A DNA stretch of 64,000 nt from Demequina sp. TMPB413 (lineage in GTDB: Bacteria > Actinomycetota > Actinomycetes > Actinomycetales > Demequinaceae), in the NCBI RefSeq assembly GCF_020447105.2, contig NZ_CP096184.1, forward strand, positions 806,001 to 870,000, given 5' to 3'. Shown piece after piece: positions 1 through 8,457 of the stretch. The position numbers were made by a program, and so were the translations under genes. The notes beneath the pieces were generated by a model. That model was not told the origin of the DNA, did no database searches, and saw only the letters and a program-made list of their open reading frames with translations. Numbering within the stretch: the first letter of the stretch is position 1; each line of letters begins with the position of its first letter.

Positions 1-14
1 TCGGTCGCGGAGTA

Positions 15-599
15 CTAGCTAAGCCGTGACTCAAGTCCCCTCCGCACGGTGGCCCATTCGCAGTCAAGGATCGAGAAGACGACGGTGTCGCGCACCGTTC
101 CGTCCTTCCAGACCATGTGGTTGCGCAGGACTCCATCCTGCTTCGCGCCGAGGCGCGCAATAGCGGCACGTGACGCGTGGTTGTGCCAGTGGGTGCGCAG
201 CTCGACCGCGATGCAACCGAGGTCGTCAAAGGCCCTGCTCAGCAGGAGCAACTTGGCCGCTGGGTTGACCCCCGTTCGTTGGGCTTCCTTGCCGAGCCAC
301 GTGCTGCCGATCTCGAGGCGGCGATGCGTGGGATCCAGGTTCATGAACGTGGTCATGCCCACCGGGCGTCCCGTGGAGCGGGCAACTATCGCCCACGGCG
401 CCATCTCGCCGTTCTTCTGCAGCGTCAGTCGCCTTTCGATCTCCTGTTTCATCTGGTCCGGCGACGGCACGCTCGCGTACCAGGTAGTCCAGAGGTCGCC
501 CACGCTCACGGCCGCGCACAAGTCGTCGTGGTGGTGCAGCGCGAGCGGCTCGAGGCGCACCAGCGGGTTCTCAAGGACAGAGGTGACGGAGAAATCCAT
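15..599 (-). CDS. GNAT-family N-acetyltransferase (RimJ/RimL-like)
   Basis: A 194-residue protein of the Gcn5-related acetyltransferase fold, RimJ/RimL-like branch. Visible marks are the N-terminal 'VRLEPL' strand, the strand-4 region 'IGSTWLGKEAQRTGVNPAAK' (about residues 97-116), where the acetyl-CoA pyrophosphate loop lies, and the C-terminal 'HNHASRAAIARLGAKQDGVLR' block typical of this branch. It would transfer an acetyl group to a protein N-terminus or small amine; the substrate cannot be read from sequence. Length is normal. The start is supported by a TAGAGT -10 element six bases upstream with no Shine-Dalgarno, as in leaderless genes. It stands alone, downstream of fadD on the same strand. 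Confidence 0.85.
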   Translation of the reverse strand: MDFSVTSVLENPLVRLEPLALHHHDDLCAAVSVGDLWTTWYASVPSPDQMKQEIERRLTLQKNGEMAPWAIVARSTGRPVGMTTFMNLDPTHRRLEIGSTWLGKEAQRTGVNPAAKLLLLSRAFDDLGCIAVELRTHWHNHASRAAIARLGAKQDGVLRNHMVWKDGTVRDTVVFSILDCEWATVRRGLESRLS

Positions 600-605
600 G
601 GCAGA

Positions 606-611
606 ACTCTA
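606..611 (-). promoter_or_regulatory. -10 element of leaderless acetyltransferase gene
   Basis: TAGAGT on the minus strand, followed by six bases (TCTGCC) and the ATG at 599. No ribosome binding site lies between, so the mRNA probably starts at the A of the start codon. Confidence 0.5.
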
Positions 612-645
612 GGCGCATCGCACCCCAAGAGTCCGCGGGCGGCCG

Positions 646-2460
646 CTACCGACGGGGCGTTGCGTAGATCTGCTCGACGACGTCGGCGAAGTGTTCAATG
701 ACCACCTTGCGACGCACCTTCATCGATGCCGAGAACTCGCCTTCAGCCTCCGTCAACTCGCGAGGCAGCACTCGCCACTTGCGGATCGCCTCGGCCTTCG
801 AGACGTGGGCATTCGCCGCAGCGACGAGGCCCTTGAGGTGTGCCTTCACGTCTGGACTCTCTGCGGCTTCAGCAATCGTCATGGCGGGCAAACCCTTGGC
901 CTTGAGCCATGCCGCCAACATCTGACTGTCCAGCGCGATCAGCGCCCCGATGAACGGCTGCCCATCGCCCACCACAATCACCTCTTGGACGATCGGGTCA
1001 GGCCGGATGGCATCCTCAAGCACTGCTGGCTGCACGTTCTTGCCAGCGTCGGTGACGATGATCTCCTTCTTGCGGCCGGTAATTCGCAAGTAGCCGTCGG
1101 CGTCGAGGCTGCCGAGGTCCCCCGTGGCGAACCACCCGTCTGCCAGTACCTCGGCAGTGAGGTCCTCGCGGTGGTGGTAGCCCGCAAACACGTTGGGTCC
1201 CTTGATGAGCACCTCGCCGTCGCCGGCGATACGTACCGTGCAGCCGGGTAGCGGGGGACCCACCGTGCCGACGCGGGGGGCGTCTTGCGGATTGCACGTC
1301 GCGGGCGCCGACGATTCGGTGAGCCCGTAGCCCTCCAGCACTGTCACGCCAAGGCCTGAGTAGAAGTGGGCAAGGTCTGGCGACAGGCGGGCACCTCCCG
1401 ACACGACGAACTGCATATCGCCACCCATGGCGTCCCGCACCTTGTGCAGTACGAGCGCGTCGGCGACGCGCCACTGCACGGAAAGGAAGGGGCCCAGCCG
1501 CCCACTCTGACGGGCAGCAGACGCTCGTCGGGAGATCTCAGCCGCCCACCGGAAGAGGCGCTGCTTCGCCCCGCCGCCGGTGCGCGCGTCGGCCGTGTTG
1601 TAGAAGGCCTCGAGCACCCGAGGAACGGCGAGCATCCAGTGCGGCTTGAACGACTTGAGGTCGGCGGGAAGGGTAGCGGGGGAGGGCGCGAAGCCCAGCG
1701 TCATCCCCGACGCGAGGGTCAGGATTTCCAGGTGGCGCGCCAGCACGTGAGCCAACGGCAGGAACAGCAAGATGCGTTTGCCTGGAGACGTGAGCTTCTG
1801 TAGCTCGGGGTAGGCGGCGGCGTTGAGCGCGTGTTCCACGAGATTGCGGTGAGTGAGCTCGACTCCCTTGGGGTTTCCCGTGGTGCCCGAGGTGTAGACG
1901 ATCGATGCGACCTCGTCAGGGGAGACGTGTGATGTGCGGGACGCGAGCTCGGCGTCGGAGATGCCCTCGCCGGCGACGACCAGCGCGTCGACCGCCGGCG
2001 AGTCGCCGTCGATAGCGAGGACGGTGAGAGACTCGGGCGCGATCTTCGCTGCCTTGGGGCTTTCTACGACGAGGAGGGCCAGTGCCGCGTCCTCAGCGAT
2101 CCACGCCACTTGCGTTGCCGACGAACTCGGATAGATCGGTACGGTCACCGCCCCAGCGGCCATGATCGCGAAGTCGAAGAGCGCCCACTCGAATCGTGTT
2201 GACGCCATGAGGCCGACGCCGTCGCCCGGCCCCACGCCAGACGCCACGAGTCCCTTCGCCACCGCGGTGACGCGCGCGGCGAATTCGGCCAGTGTGACCG
2301 GGATCCATTCGCCAGAGCGCGACTTGTACTCGCAGTACAGCCTGTCGGGATGTTCCTTGGCTCGTTCGCTGAGCAGCGCGGTCGTGGAGACGTTGTCTCC
2401 CACGGTCACCAGCGCAGGGATACCAAACTCTGTCTTCGTTGACGTCTCCACCATTGGCAT
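646..2460 (-). CDS. fadD: Long-chain acyl-CoA synthetase (AMP-forming)
   Basis: AMP-binding (ANL) superfamily enzyme that activates a fatty acid with ATP and CoA, FadD15-like. Motifs seen in order: the P-loop-like 'YTSGTTGNPKGVE', the aromatic adenylate motif 'GYGLTESSAPAT', 'TGDLGSLDADGYL' containing the ribose-binding Asp, and the hinge 'GRKKEIIVTDAGKN'. The frame is open upstream to 2562, but that extension would be translated across a perfect 14-bp hairpin and has no homology-like content. I place the start at the ATG at 2460 (604 aa), with a second ATG two codons later. It follows the ABC exporter genes on the same strand but is separated from them by the hairpin, so it is probably transcribed independently. 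Chain-length specificity is unknown. Confidence 0.9.
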   Translation of the reverse strand: MPMVETSTKTEFGIPALVTVGDNVSTTALLSERAKEHPDRLYCEYKSRSGEWIPVTLAEFAARVTAVAKGLVASGVGPGDGVGLMASTRFEWALFDFAIMAAGAVTVPIYPSSSATQVAWIAEDAALALLVVESPKAAKIAPESLTVLAIDGDSPAVDALVVAGEGISDAELASRTSHVSPDEVASIVYTSGTTGNPKGVELTHRNLVEHALNAAAYPELQKLTSPGKRILLFLPLAHVLARHLEILTLASGMTLGFAPSPATLPADLKSFKPHWMLAVPRVLEAFYNTADARTGGGAKQRLFRWAAEISRRASAARQSGRLGPFLSVQWRVADALVLHKVRDAMGGDMQFVVSGGARLSPDLAHFYSGLGVTVLEGYGLTESSAPATCNPQDAPRVGTVGPPLPGCTVRIAGDGEVLIKGPNVFAGYHHREDLTAEVLADGWFATGDLGSLDADGYLRITGRKKEIIVTDAGKNVQPAVLEDAIRPDPIVQEVIVVGDGQPFIGALIALDSQMLAAWLKAKGLPAMTIAEAAESPDVKAHLKGLVAAANAHVSKAEAIRKWRVLPRELTEAEGEFSASMKVRRKVVIEHFADVVEQIYATPRR

Positions 2461-2505
2461 TTTAGTGAGCGCCGTACGCGACGCTGGGACCGTGGTCCCT
2501 GGCAC

Positions 2506-2550
2506 GGTGCGCCCGCCGCGACCCGGGTGGGGGTTTGCGGCGGGCGCACC
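2506..2550 (-). terminator. Strong hairpin after the ABC permease gene
   Basis: Perfect 14-bp inverted repeat: GGTGCGCCCGCCGC at 2506-2519 and its complement at 2537-2550, with a 17-nt loop. It lies 31 bases after the stop of the permease gene and before the chosen fadD start. There is no U-tract, as is common for actinobacterial terminators. It is the main argument against the longer fadD reading frame. Confidence 0.7.
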
Positions 2551-2581
2551 GATGTTCGCCAAAGGAGCGTCGTGGCTCGAT

Positions 2582-4483
2582 TCATACCTTCTCTCGGAGG
2601 CGAGCTCCTGCCATGCCCGCGAACGCGATCAGGGTGACCGCGGCGGCCAAGCCGCCGAACAGTGCGGGATCGACGCCGACGCTCAATCGGGGTAGCAGAG
2701 CTAGGGAGGCCGCGGCGAGCCCTGGGAGAGCCGTCGCGGTGCCGATGGTGATTGCGCCGAGGGCCACGAGGGTCGACTCAATGCCGAGCATTGCCCTCAG
2801 TTGTCTGCCAGTGGCTCCTAGCCGACCAAGAAGCACCAACTCGCCCTTCCGCGACCGCGTCGCGATGACGAGCGCATTCGCGGCGGCGATGCAGACGAAG
2901 GCGAGCAGCACCATGAGCAAGGTGTCTGACAGCCGGTCCCCGCCACCGGCGGAATCGACGTAGGAGTCGACGTAGTCTCCGGTGGGCGTGAGCGTGATCC
3001 CTCGGTCGCTCGCTTCCTTGACGACGGCGTCGCGCCCTCCGTCACTCACATCGACGATGACGGTGGCCGACCCTGTGTCGTCTGCCTGCGCGGGGAAGCC
3101 AGCTGATCCCACGATGAGAGGACCCAAGGCGAGCCCGTTGTCGTAGACAGCGACAATCGTCGGCGCGGTTGCCGACCCATCGGGGAAACGCAGCTCGATC
3201 GGGTCTCCCACGCCCTTGCCAGTGCCAACCAAGGCATCGGAACTCACGGCGATCGTGTCGGGCTCGGCGAGCGCCGCAAGGTCGCCCTTGGCCACCCCCG
3301 CGTCAATGAGCTTCTCGCCAGTGACGCTCTCGATGAGACGAAGCGACGTCGCCTCCCACGCCAAGCCTTCAAGCAAAGGCGCGTCCTCATCGGAAGCCTC
3401 GAACTTAGCTTGGACGAGCGCGACGTCCGTGAGTGTTGCAGCAGTCACGCCTGGCACATCGCCGATGCTGGTCGCCGTCTCGCTCGCGGCCTGCCTCTCG
3501 CCTTGCCAGACCAACTCGCCCTGCAGCGCTTCGCGGAGCTGGTGGGCACCAGCGTCGGCGATGATGCGGTTGGTCCCCGTCTGGATGATGCCGAGTGACA
3601 TGACGAGCGCGAGCGGGACCACAGCCGCGGTGAGTCGCCGCGAGTAGCCGCGCGCATTGACCGTAGCGAGCACAGGCGCGGCGCGGCCCTGCAGCGCCTT
3701 GCGACGTGCGAGCCACGTGCTGCCGCGCAGCACCAGTGCGGGACCAGCGAGCGCCACGGCGGTGATGAGCAGGAGCGACGAGGCGGCGCCGGTGGCTCCT
3801 CCCATGGTCCCTGGGACGAACAGGGGCGAGGCGGTGGCGGCGACGCCCGCCGCAGCGCAGATCCACGCCGCGATGATTCTGCCCTGACCAAGGACCCGCG
3901 AGTCGGCCGCGGTGGTGTTGACCGCCGCCGTGGGGGACATGCGCGCCATCTCCCGCGCCGCGAGCCTCCCGGCGATCCATGCGGCTGGCAACAGCAATGC
4001 TGCGGCACCGAGCAGGGGCCACGGCGAGATCACGGGAGCGAATCCCTCGTTGACGATGCCGCTTGAGCGCAACAGTGGCACGAGAGCGCGCGCACCGAAG
4101 AAGCCTCCGATGCCCCCGAGGAGCACGGCGGGGAGCGAGATCATCATCACTTCTGTCGTGACGAGGGCGCGCACTTGCCGCGACGTCGCGCCCACGGCTC
4201 GAAGCAAGGCGAACTCGCGCCGGCGGTCCCGCAGTGCCGCCGCGAAGGAAGAAGAGACCACGAAGACGGCGATCATCACCGCGACGCCGCCAAAGGAACT
4301 CATGAGCGCTGGCAACAGCACCGCGGTAGTCGAGAAGGGGTCGCTCTCACGCAGCCCCGACTCCAACAGAGTGCCTGATCCAGACACGAGTGACGCCGCG
4401 AGAAGCATGGTCAGGAACACGCCAACGGCGCTTGGCCAGTGCGCCCTGAGGGCGCGCAAAGAGATCTGTCGCATGTCGCTCAC
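2582..4483 (-). CDS. FtsX-like ABC transporter permease
   Basis: A 633-residue permease with the MacB/FtsX layout: an N-terminal membrane segment (about 15-38), a first FtsX-like domain with the 'RRREFALLRAVGATSRQVR' cytoplasmic loop (about 86-105), a large extracytoplasmic domain (about 310-510), and a second FtsX block with the matching loop 'RKGELVLLGRLGATGRQLRAM' near 540. Such permeases exclude or transduce signals about antimicrobial peptides or lipids rather than importing nutrients; the substrate is not evident. It overlaps the ATPase gene by four bases (ATGA at 4480-4483), so the two are translationally coupled. No dedicated periplasmic partner is present. Confidence 0.9.
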   Translation of the reverse strand: MSDMRQISLRALRAHWPSAVGVFLTMLLAASLVSGSGTLLESGLRESDPFSTTAVLLPALMSSFGGVAVMIAVFVVSSSFAAALRDRRREFALLRAVGATSRQVRALVTTEVMMISLPAVLLGGIGGFFGARALVPLLRSSGIVNEGFAPVISPWPLLGAAALLLPAAWIAGRLAAREMARMSPTAAVNTTAADSRVLGQGRIIAAWICAAAGVAATASPLFVPGTMGGATGAASSLLLITAVALAGPALVLRGSTWLARRKALQGRAAPVLATVNARGYSRRLTAAVVPLALVMSLGIIQTGTNRIIADAGAHQLREALQGELVWQGERQAASETATSIGDVPGVTAATLTDVALVQAKFEASDEDAPLLEGLAWEATSLRLIESVTGEKLIDAGVAKGDLAALAEPDTIAVSSDALVGTGKGVGDPIELRFPDGSATAPTIVAVYDNGLALGPLIVGSAGFPAQADDTGSATVIVDVSDGGRDAVVKEASDRGITLTPTGDYVDSYVDSAGGGDRLSDTLLMVLLAFVCIAAANALVIATRSRKGELVLLGRLGATGRQLRAMLGIESTLVALGAITIGTATALPGLAAASLALLPRLSVGVDPALFGGLAAAVTLIAFAGMAGARLREKV

Positions 4484-5235
4484 CGCCCCAGTTCCAGCAC
4501 GCGCTGGGAGATCTGTGCAGCCGTTGCGCCCTCGGCGCGGTCAACGACCGCCCCATCGGCAAGAAAGACCACCTCGTCGGCGACCGCCGCGACCTGAGGG
4601 TCGTGTGTCACCAGGACGAGGGTCTGGTGGAACGTGGCGACTGCCGTGCGCAGCACCTCAAGGATCGTGGCGCCGGTGTGCGAATCGAGAGCTCCCGTCG
4701 GCTCGTCGGCGAAGATCACGTCAGGGCGGTTGGCGAGCGCGCGAGCGATGGCGACGCGCTGAGCCTGACCGCCAGACAGTTCGGACGGTAGGCGTTCCGA
4801 CATCCCAGCGAGGCCGACGGCGTCGAGGAGTTCGGCCTCGCGACCGGAGTCCTGCTGCTTGTTGTCGAGCCACCAGGGCAAACGCAGGTTTTCGCCAACG
4901 CTCAGGTGAGGCAACAGGTTGTATGCCTGGAAGATGAAGCCGACGCGTCGGCGCCGAAAGACGGTGAGGTGGTCTGCCGACAGGTTACTGATGTCGGTAT
5001 CGCCGATCACGATGCGACCAGACGTGGGAGTGTCGAGGCCTGCCGCGCAATTCAGCAGCGTTGACTTACCCGAGCCTGAAGGTCCCATCACCGCGGTGAA
5101 GGAGCCGGGCGCGACGGCGAGACTGACCGACTTCAGTGCGTGAACAGGGCGGCTGTCAGAGCCGTAGGTTTTGTGCACGTTGGTGAGGCTGACTGCCGTA
5201 CGCGCAGGGGCCTGGATGGTGGATGGACTGCTCAT
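4480..5235 (-). CDS. ABC transporter ATP-binding protein (MacB/LolD type)
   Basis: A 251-residue ATPase of the MacB/LolD subfamily energising the adjacent FtsX-like permease. It shows Walker A 'GPSGSGKST' (about 51-59), the Q-loop 'FIFQAYNLLPHLSV', signature 'LSGGQAQRVAIARA', Walker B 'DVIFADEPTGALD' and the H-loop 'LVTHD'. A good Shine-Dalgarno (AAGGAG) sits six bases before the ATG at 5235. It is first in a two-gene operon with the permease. Upstream lies a perfect 12-bp palindrome, a candidate operator. It is not the missing ATPase of the maltose-type importer, because its family pairs with exporters. Confidence 0.92.
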   Translation of the reverse strand: MSSPSTIQAPARTAVSLTNVHKTYGSDSRPVHALKSVSLAVAPGSFTAVMGPSGSGKSTLLNCAAGLDTPTSGRIVIGDTDISNLSADHLTVFRRRRVGFIFQAYNLLPHLSVGENLRLPWWLDNKQQDSGREAELLDAVGLAGMSERLPSELSGGQAQRVAIARALANRPDVIFADEPTGALDSHTGATILEVLRTAVATFHQTLVLVTHDPQVAAVADEVVFLADGAVVDRAEGATAAQISQRVLELGR

Positions 5236-5305
5236 GAATCTCTCCTTGGTTCTGTCCGGCGTGGGTGATGCCGGCTAGTGCCAAGGTAGAAATTCAGCGG
5301 GGCTC

Positions 5306-5317
5306 GGCTCTAGAGCC
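5306..5317. promoter_or_regulatory. 12-bp palindrome upstream of ABC exporter operon
   Basis: GGCTCTAGAGCC is a perfect 12-bp dyad about 70 bases upstream of the ABC ATPase start. Its size and position suit a dimeric repressor operator; no regulator gene is adjacent. This is inference only. Confidence 0.3.
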
Positions 5318-5324
5318 AAAGGGA

Positions 5325-5361
5325 GGCACCCGACAGGTTCCACCTTTAGATGGAAGGTGCC
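5325..5361 (-). terminator. Two-part hairpin after maltokinase gene
   Basis: On the minus strand GGCACC (5361-5356) pairs with GGTGCC (5330-5325), and inside it TTCCA pairs with TGGAA. The structure starts 21 bases after the mak stop and precedes the ABC operon, so it may end treS-mak transcripts. The stem is interrupted and there is no U-tract. Confidence 0.4.
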
Positions 5362-5381
5362 TGAGCGCAACGTGGGCGTTG

Positions 5382-6698
5382 CTAGAGCAGCCGTTCCAGC
5401 GCGCCGAGCGGTATCGGCAACCAATCGGGACGATAGTTCGACTCGTAGACCACCTCGTAGAGCGCCTTATCGATCTCGTAGGCGTGGAGCAGTGCGAGAG
5501 CCGCATCGGAGGCTTCGTGCCCGTACCCGCGCAAGAAGGCGATGCGATTGCGCCGCACCCAGTCGTCGATGTACTCGGTGTCCTCGATGCCAGACACGAT
5601 CGCGACGGAGTGTGCGGCGTAGTCGAGGGAGCGCAGTAGTCCCGCGATGTCTCGCGCGACAGAGTCGAGTCGCACCCGGTCCTCAAGCGGCTGCGCCGGC
5701 TCGCCCTCAAAGTCGATAATCATCCACCCGGAGGTGGTGCGAAGAGTCTGTCCCAAGTGGAAGTCGCCGTGGACTCGCTGCACCGGCACCTGCACCGAGG
5801 AGTCGACCGCCGCATACGCCTTGCGCACGCGATCGGCGTACGCCGCGACGCTGGGTTGCATCTGCACCGCAGCGTCGAGACGCTCCGTGAGGCGGTGAAC
5901 GAACGCTCCAACCTCCGCGGAGCCCCACGACCCAGTGGGAAGCGTCTGGCGCATCTGTTCATGCACCACGGCGAGTGTGGTGCCGAGTCGTTCTGACTCC
6001 CCGGCAAAGTCGCCTCCTGCCTCCCTTGCTCGCACGGCGTCATCCTGCAGCGCCCGCACGCTTGCCCTCGCCGATTCCCAGCCGTCGGTGGCCGTCCGCT
6101 CGTAGACGCCAACCATGGCCAGGTCGATATCGCCGCTGGTAATCCAGCCCAAGAGGGGGGAGATCTCTTCCGAACCCAAGCGTGTCAATGCCGCTTGGAC
6201 CTCAATGTCAGGGTTGCGACCAGGGGAGAGCTTGCGGAAGAACTTCACCAAGGCATCGCCGACGATCACCGAGGTGTTGCTTTGCTCCGCGGACATCAGC
6301 ACACTGTCGGCGTCCTGCTCGATGGCAAAGTCGCCCAGCCGCGAATACTCGACCTCCGAAGGGTGAGCGGCGTCTTCGGCGAAGCCGGCGAGAAGGATGC
6401 TGCGCGCCTCAGGATCGTGAAGAGCGTCGTAGACGTAGAACACCTCGCCGTCGAGCGAGCCTGCCCCGATGAAGCCATAGGACAGGTCCTCGCGGGGGTG
6501 CTGTCGATACGACAGCGGCACGTTGAACAGCGCCCCCGCACGCACAATCTCGAAGCGCACCCCGAGGCCTTGCGCCGGGTCGCTTAGCCACGCCAGTTCC
6601 TTCACCTCGGTGATGGCGACCTCATCCTTGCCTTGGCCGAACCACCGTTGCCGTGCCATGTAGGAACTCAGTTCCTGACGGTCTATCCACTGACTCAT
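5382..6698 (-). CDS. mak: Maltokinase (maltose 1-phosphotransferase)
   Basis: A 438-residue kinase of the Mak/Pep2 group, related to aminoglycoside phosphotransferases. It phosphorylates maltose with ATP to maltose-1-phosphate, the donor for GlgE glucan synthesis. Catalytic features are 'RVHGDFHLGQTL' (Brenner-type HxD loop, about 308-319) and the metal-binding 'IIDFEGEPAQPLEDR' (about 328-342). The N-terminal cap 'MARQRWFGQGKDE' is typical of the family. The start overlaps the treS stop by four bases (ATGA at 6695-6698), which matches the functional coupling TreS (trehalose to maltose) followed by Mak. glgE is not in the window. Confidence 0.93.
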   Translation of the reverse strand: MSQWIDRQELSSYMARQRWFGQGKDEVAITEVKELAWLSDPAQGLGVRFEIVRAGALFNVPLSYRQHPREDLSYGFIGAGSLDGEVFYVYDALHDPEARSILLAGFAEDAAHPSEVEYSRLGDFAIEQDADSVLMSAEQSNTSVIVGDALVKFFRKLSPGRNPDIEVQAALTRLGSEEISPLLGWITSGDIDLAMVGVYERTATDGWESARASVRALQDDAVRAREAGGDFAGESERLGTTLAVVHEQMRQTLPTGSWGSAEVGAFVHRLTERLDAAVQMQPSVAAYADRVRKAYAAVDSSVQVPVQRVHGDFHLGQTLRTTSGWMIIDFEGEPAQPLEDRVRLDSVARDIAGLLRSLDYAAHSVAIVSGIEDTEYIDDWVRRNRIAFLRGYGHEASDAALALLHAYEIDKALYEVVYESNYRPDWLPIPLGALERLL

Positions 6699-8389
6699 GG
6701 GAGCGTTCCTTCCGTCAAAGCAGGCCGGGTGATCCGGAACCAGTAGAACCCATGCCCCGCCAGCGTGAGCAGGTAGGGCAGTTCTCCGATGGCGGGAAAC
6801 TCGACACCGCCAAGCATTTCCACCGGGCGTGAACCGCTGAACTGATGGAGGTCGAGCTCGACCGGTTGCGGGAAGCGGGAGAGGTTGTTAACGCACAGCA
6901 TCACGTCGTCCCCGTCTTGGCGCAGGTAGGAGAATACTGTCGGGTTCGATCCGCCGAGGTCGAAGAAGCTGCCGCGCCCGAACGCCGAGTGCTGACGCCG
7001 CACGTGGATCATGCGCCGAGTCCACTGTAAGAGCGAGGAAGTGTTCGCCTGTTGCGCCTCGACGTTGATCGCCTGGAAGCCAAACACGGGATCCATCACG
7101 AGCGGCAACGACAGCCGGCCCGGGGTGGCCGTCGAGAAGCCGGCATTCCGATCGGGAGTCCATTGCATGGGCGTGCGCACGCCGTCCCTGTCGCCCAACC
7201 AGATGTTGTCGCCCATACCGATCTCGTCGCCGTAGTAGAGCACCGGCGATCCCGGGAGGCTGAGGAGCAGGGCGGTGAAAAGCTCCATGCGGTTGGTGTC
7301 GTTGTCGAGCAGGGGAGCGAGGCGCCTGCGGATGCCGATGTTGGCCTTCATGCGCGGGTCAGTGGCGTACTCCTGCCACATGTAGTCGCGATCCTCGTCG
7401 GTGACCATCTCGAGCGTCAGCTCGTCGTGGTTGCGCAAGAAGATGCCCCACTGGCAGTGTTCAGGGATTTCTGGAGTCTGGTCGAGAATCTCCGAGATGG
7501 GGTAGCGGGACTCGCGACGAACGCCCATAAAGATGCGCGGCATCACGGGGAAGTGGAAGCACATGTGGCATTCGTCGCCGCCGACGGCGGGGTCGCCAAA
7601 GTAGTCGACCACGTCGGCTGGCCATTGGTTTGCCTCGGCAAGAAGGACGCGTCCCGGGTAGTTGTCGTCCACGTACTTGCGGACCTTCTTGAGAAATTGG
7701 TGCGTGCGAGCGAGGTTCTCGCCGTTGGTGCCTTCTTCTTCATACAAGTAGGGCACCGCATCAAGCCGGAAACCATCGACTCCCTTGTCGAGCCAGAACC
7801 TCAGCGCCTCGAGCATGGCCTCGTGCACCGCTGGGTTCTCGAAATTGAGGTCGGGTTGGTGGCTGTAGAAGCGGTGCCAGAAGTACTGCTGGCGCACTGG
7901 GTCCCACGTCCAGTTCGAGCTCTCCGTGTCCACGAAGATGATGCGCGCGTCCTGATACGCCTCGTCCGTGTCGTGCCAGACGTAGAAGTCGCCGTAGGGG
8001 CCGTCAGGGTCCTTGCGAGACTCTTGGAACCACGGGTGCTGATCGGAGGTGTGGTTCATGACCACGTCGATGACGATGCGAATGCCACGGGAGTGGGCCG
8101 CGTCGAGCAACTCCTGAAAGTCTTCGATAGTCCCGATGTCTGGCGCTACGGCCGTGTAGTCGGCGACGTCGTAGCCGCCATCCTTGAGTGGTGAGGGAAA
8201 GAATGGCGGCAGCCACAGGCAGTCGACGCCCAGCCATTCGAGGTAGTCGAGCTTCTCAGTGAGGCCGCGCAAATCGCCGACGCCGTCGCCAGACGAGTCG
8301 CGGAAGGACCTGATCAAGACCTCGTAGAACACCGCCGACTTGAACCAGTCGACATCAGTGCGATCGAGGGCGTTCTCGACGTGATTCAT
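6695..8389 (-). CDS. treS: Trehalose synthase / maltose alpha-D-glucosyltransferase
   Basis: GH13 isomerase that interconverts trehalose and maltose. The 564-residue length fits a stand-alone TreS. Diagnostic sequence includes 'GFRLDAVPYLYEEEGTNGEN' with the nucleophile Asp, 'LLAEANQWP' with the acid/base Glu, and 'FLRNHDELTLEMV' with the transition-state Asp. The N-terminus 'DWFKSAVFYEVLIRSFRDSS' is conserved in TreS. The frame is open 36 codons further upstream, but the family start and a TACGGT -10 element exactly six bases upstream favour the ATG at 8389 and a leaderless mRNA. It is cotranscribed with mak, with which it overlaps. Confidence 0.94.
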   Translation of the reverse strand: MNHVENALDRTDVDWFKSAVFYEVLIRSFRDSSGDGVGDLRGLTEKLDYLEWLGVDCLWLPPFFPSPLKDGGYDVADYTAVAPDIGTIEDFQELLDAAHSRGIRIVIDVVMNHTSDQHPWFQESRKDPDGPYGDFYVWHDTDEAYQDARIIFVDTESSNWTWDPVRQQYFWHRFYSHQPDLNFENPAVHEAMLEALRFWLDKGVDGFRLDAVPYLYEEEGTNGENLARTHQFLKKVRKYVDDNYPGRVLLAEANQWPADVVDYFGDPAVGGDECHMCFHFPVMPRIFMGVRRESRYPISEILDQTPEIPEHCQWGIFLRNHDELTLEMVTDEDRDYMWQEYATDPRMKANIGIRRRLAPLLDNDTNRMELFTALLLSLPGSPVLYYGDEIGMGDNIWLGDRDGVRTPMQWTPDRNAGFSTATPGRLSLPLVMDPVFGFQAINVEAQQANTSSLLQWTRRMIHVRRQHSAFGRGSFFDLGGSNPTVFSYLRQDGDDVMLCVNNLSRFPQPVELDLHQFSGSRPVEMLGGVEFPAIGELPYLLTLAGHGFYWFRITRPALTEGTLP

Positions 8390-8395
8390 GCTTCT

Positions 8396-8401
8396 ACCGT
8401 A
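8396..8401 (-). promoter_or_regulatory. -10 element of leaderless treS-mak operon
   Basis: TACGGT on the minus strand, then six bases (AGAAGC), then the treS ATG at 8389. No clear -35 box is visible. Confidence 0.5.
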
Positions 8402-8457
8402 TGCACTGGAGCGGGCAAGGGCGAACTGAACGCCGCTTTGGTAGTCGCGAACAGCGC

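Noticed and set aside
3912..4937. A 341-codon plus-strand frame
   Set aside because: Antisense to the permease and ATPase genes, which carry full family motifs.
7052..8194. A 380-codon open frame on the plus strand
   Set aside because: It lies wholly antisense to treS, whose catalytic motifs are intact; long antisense frames are normal at this GC content. The product is Val/His/Arg-rich with no domain.
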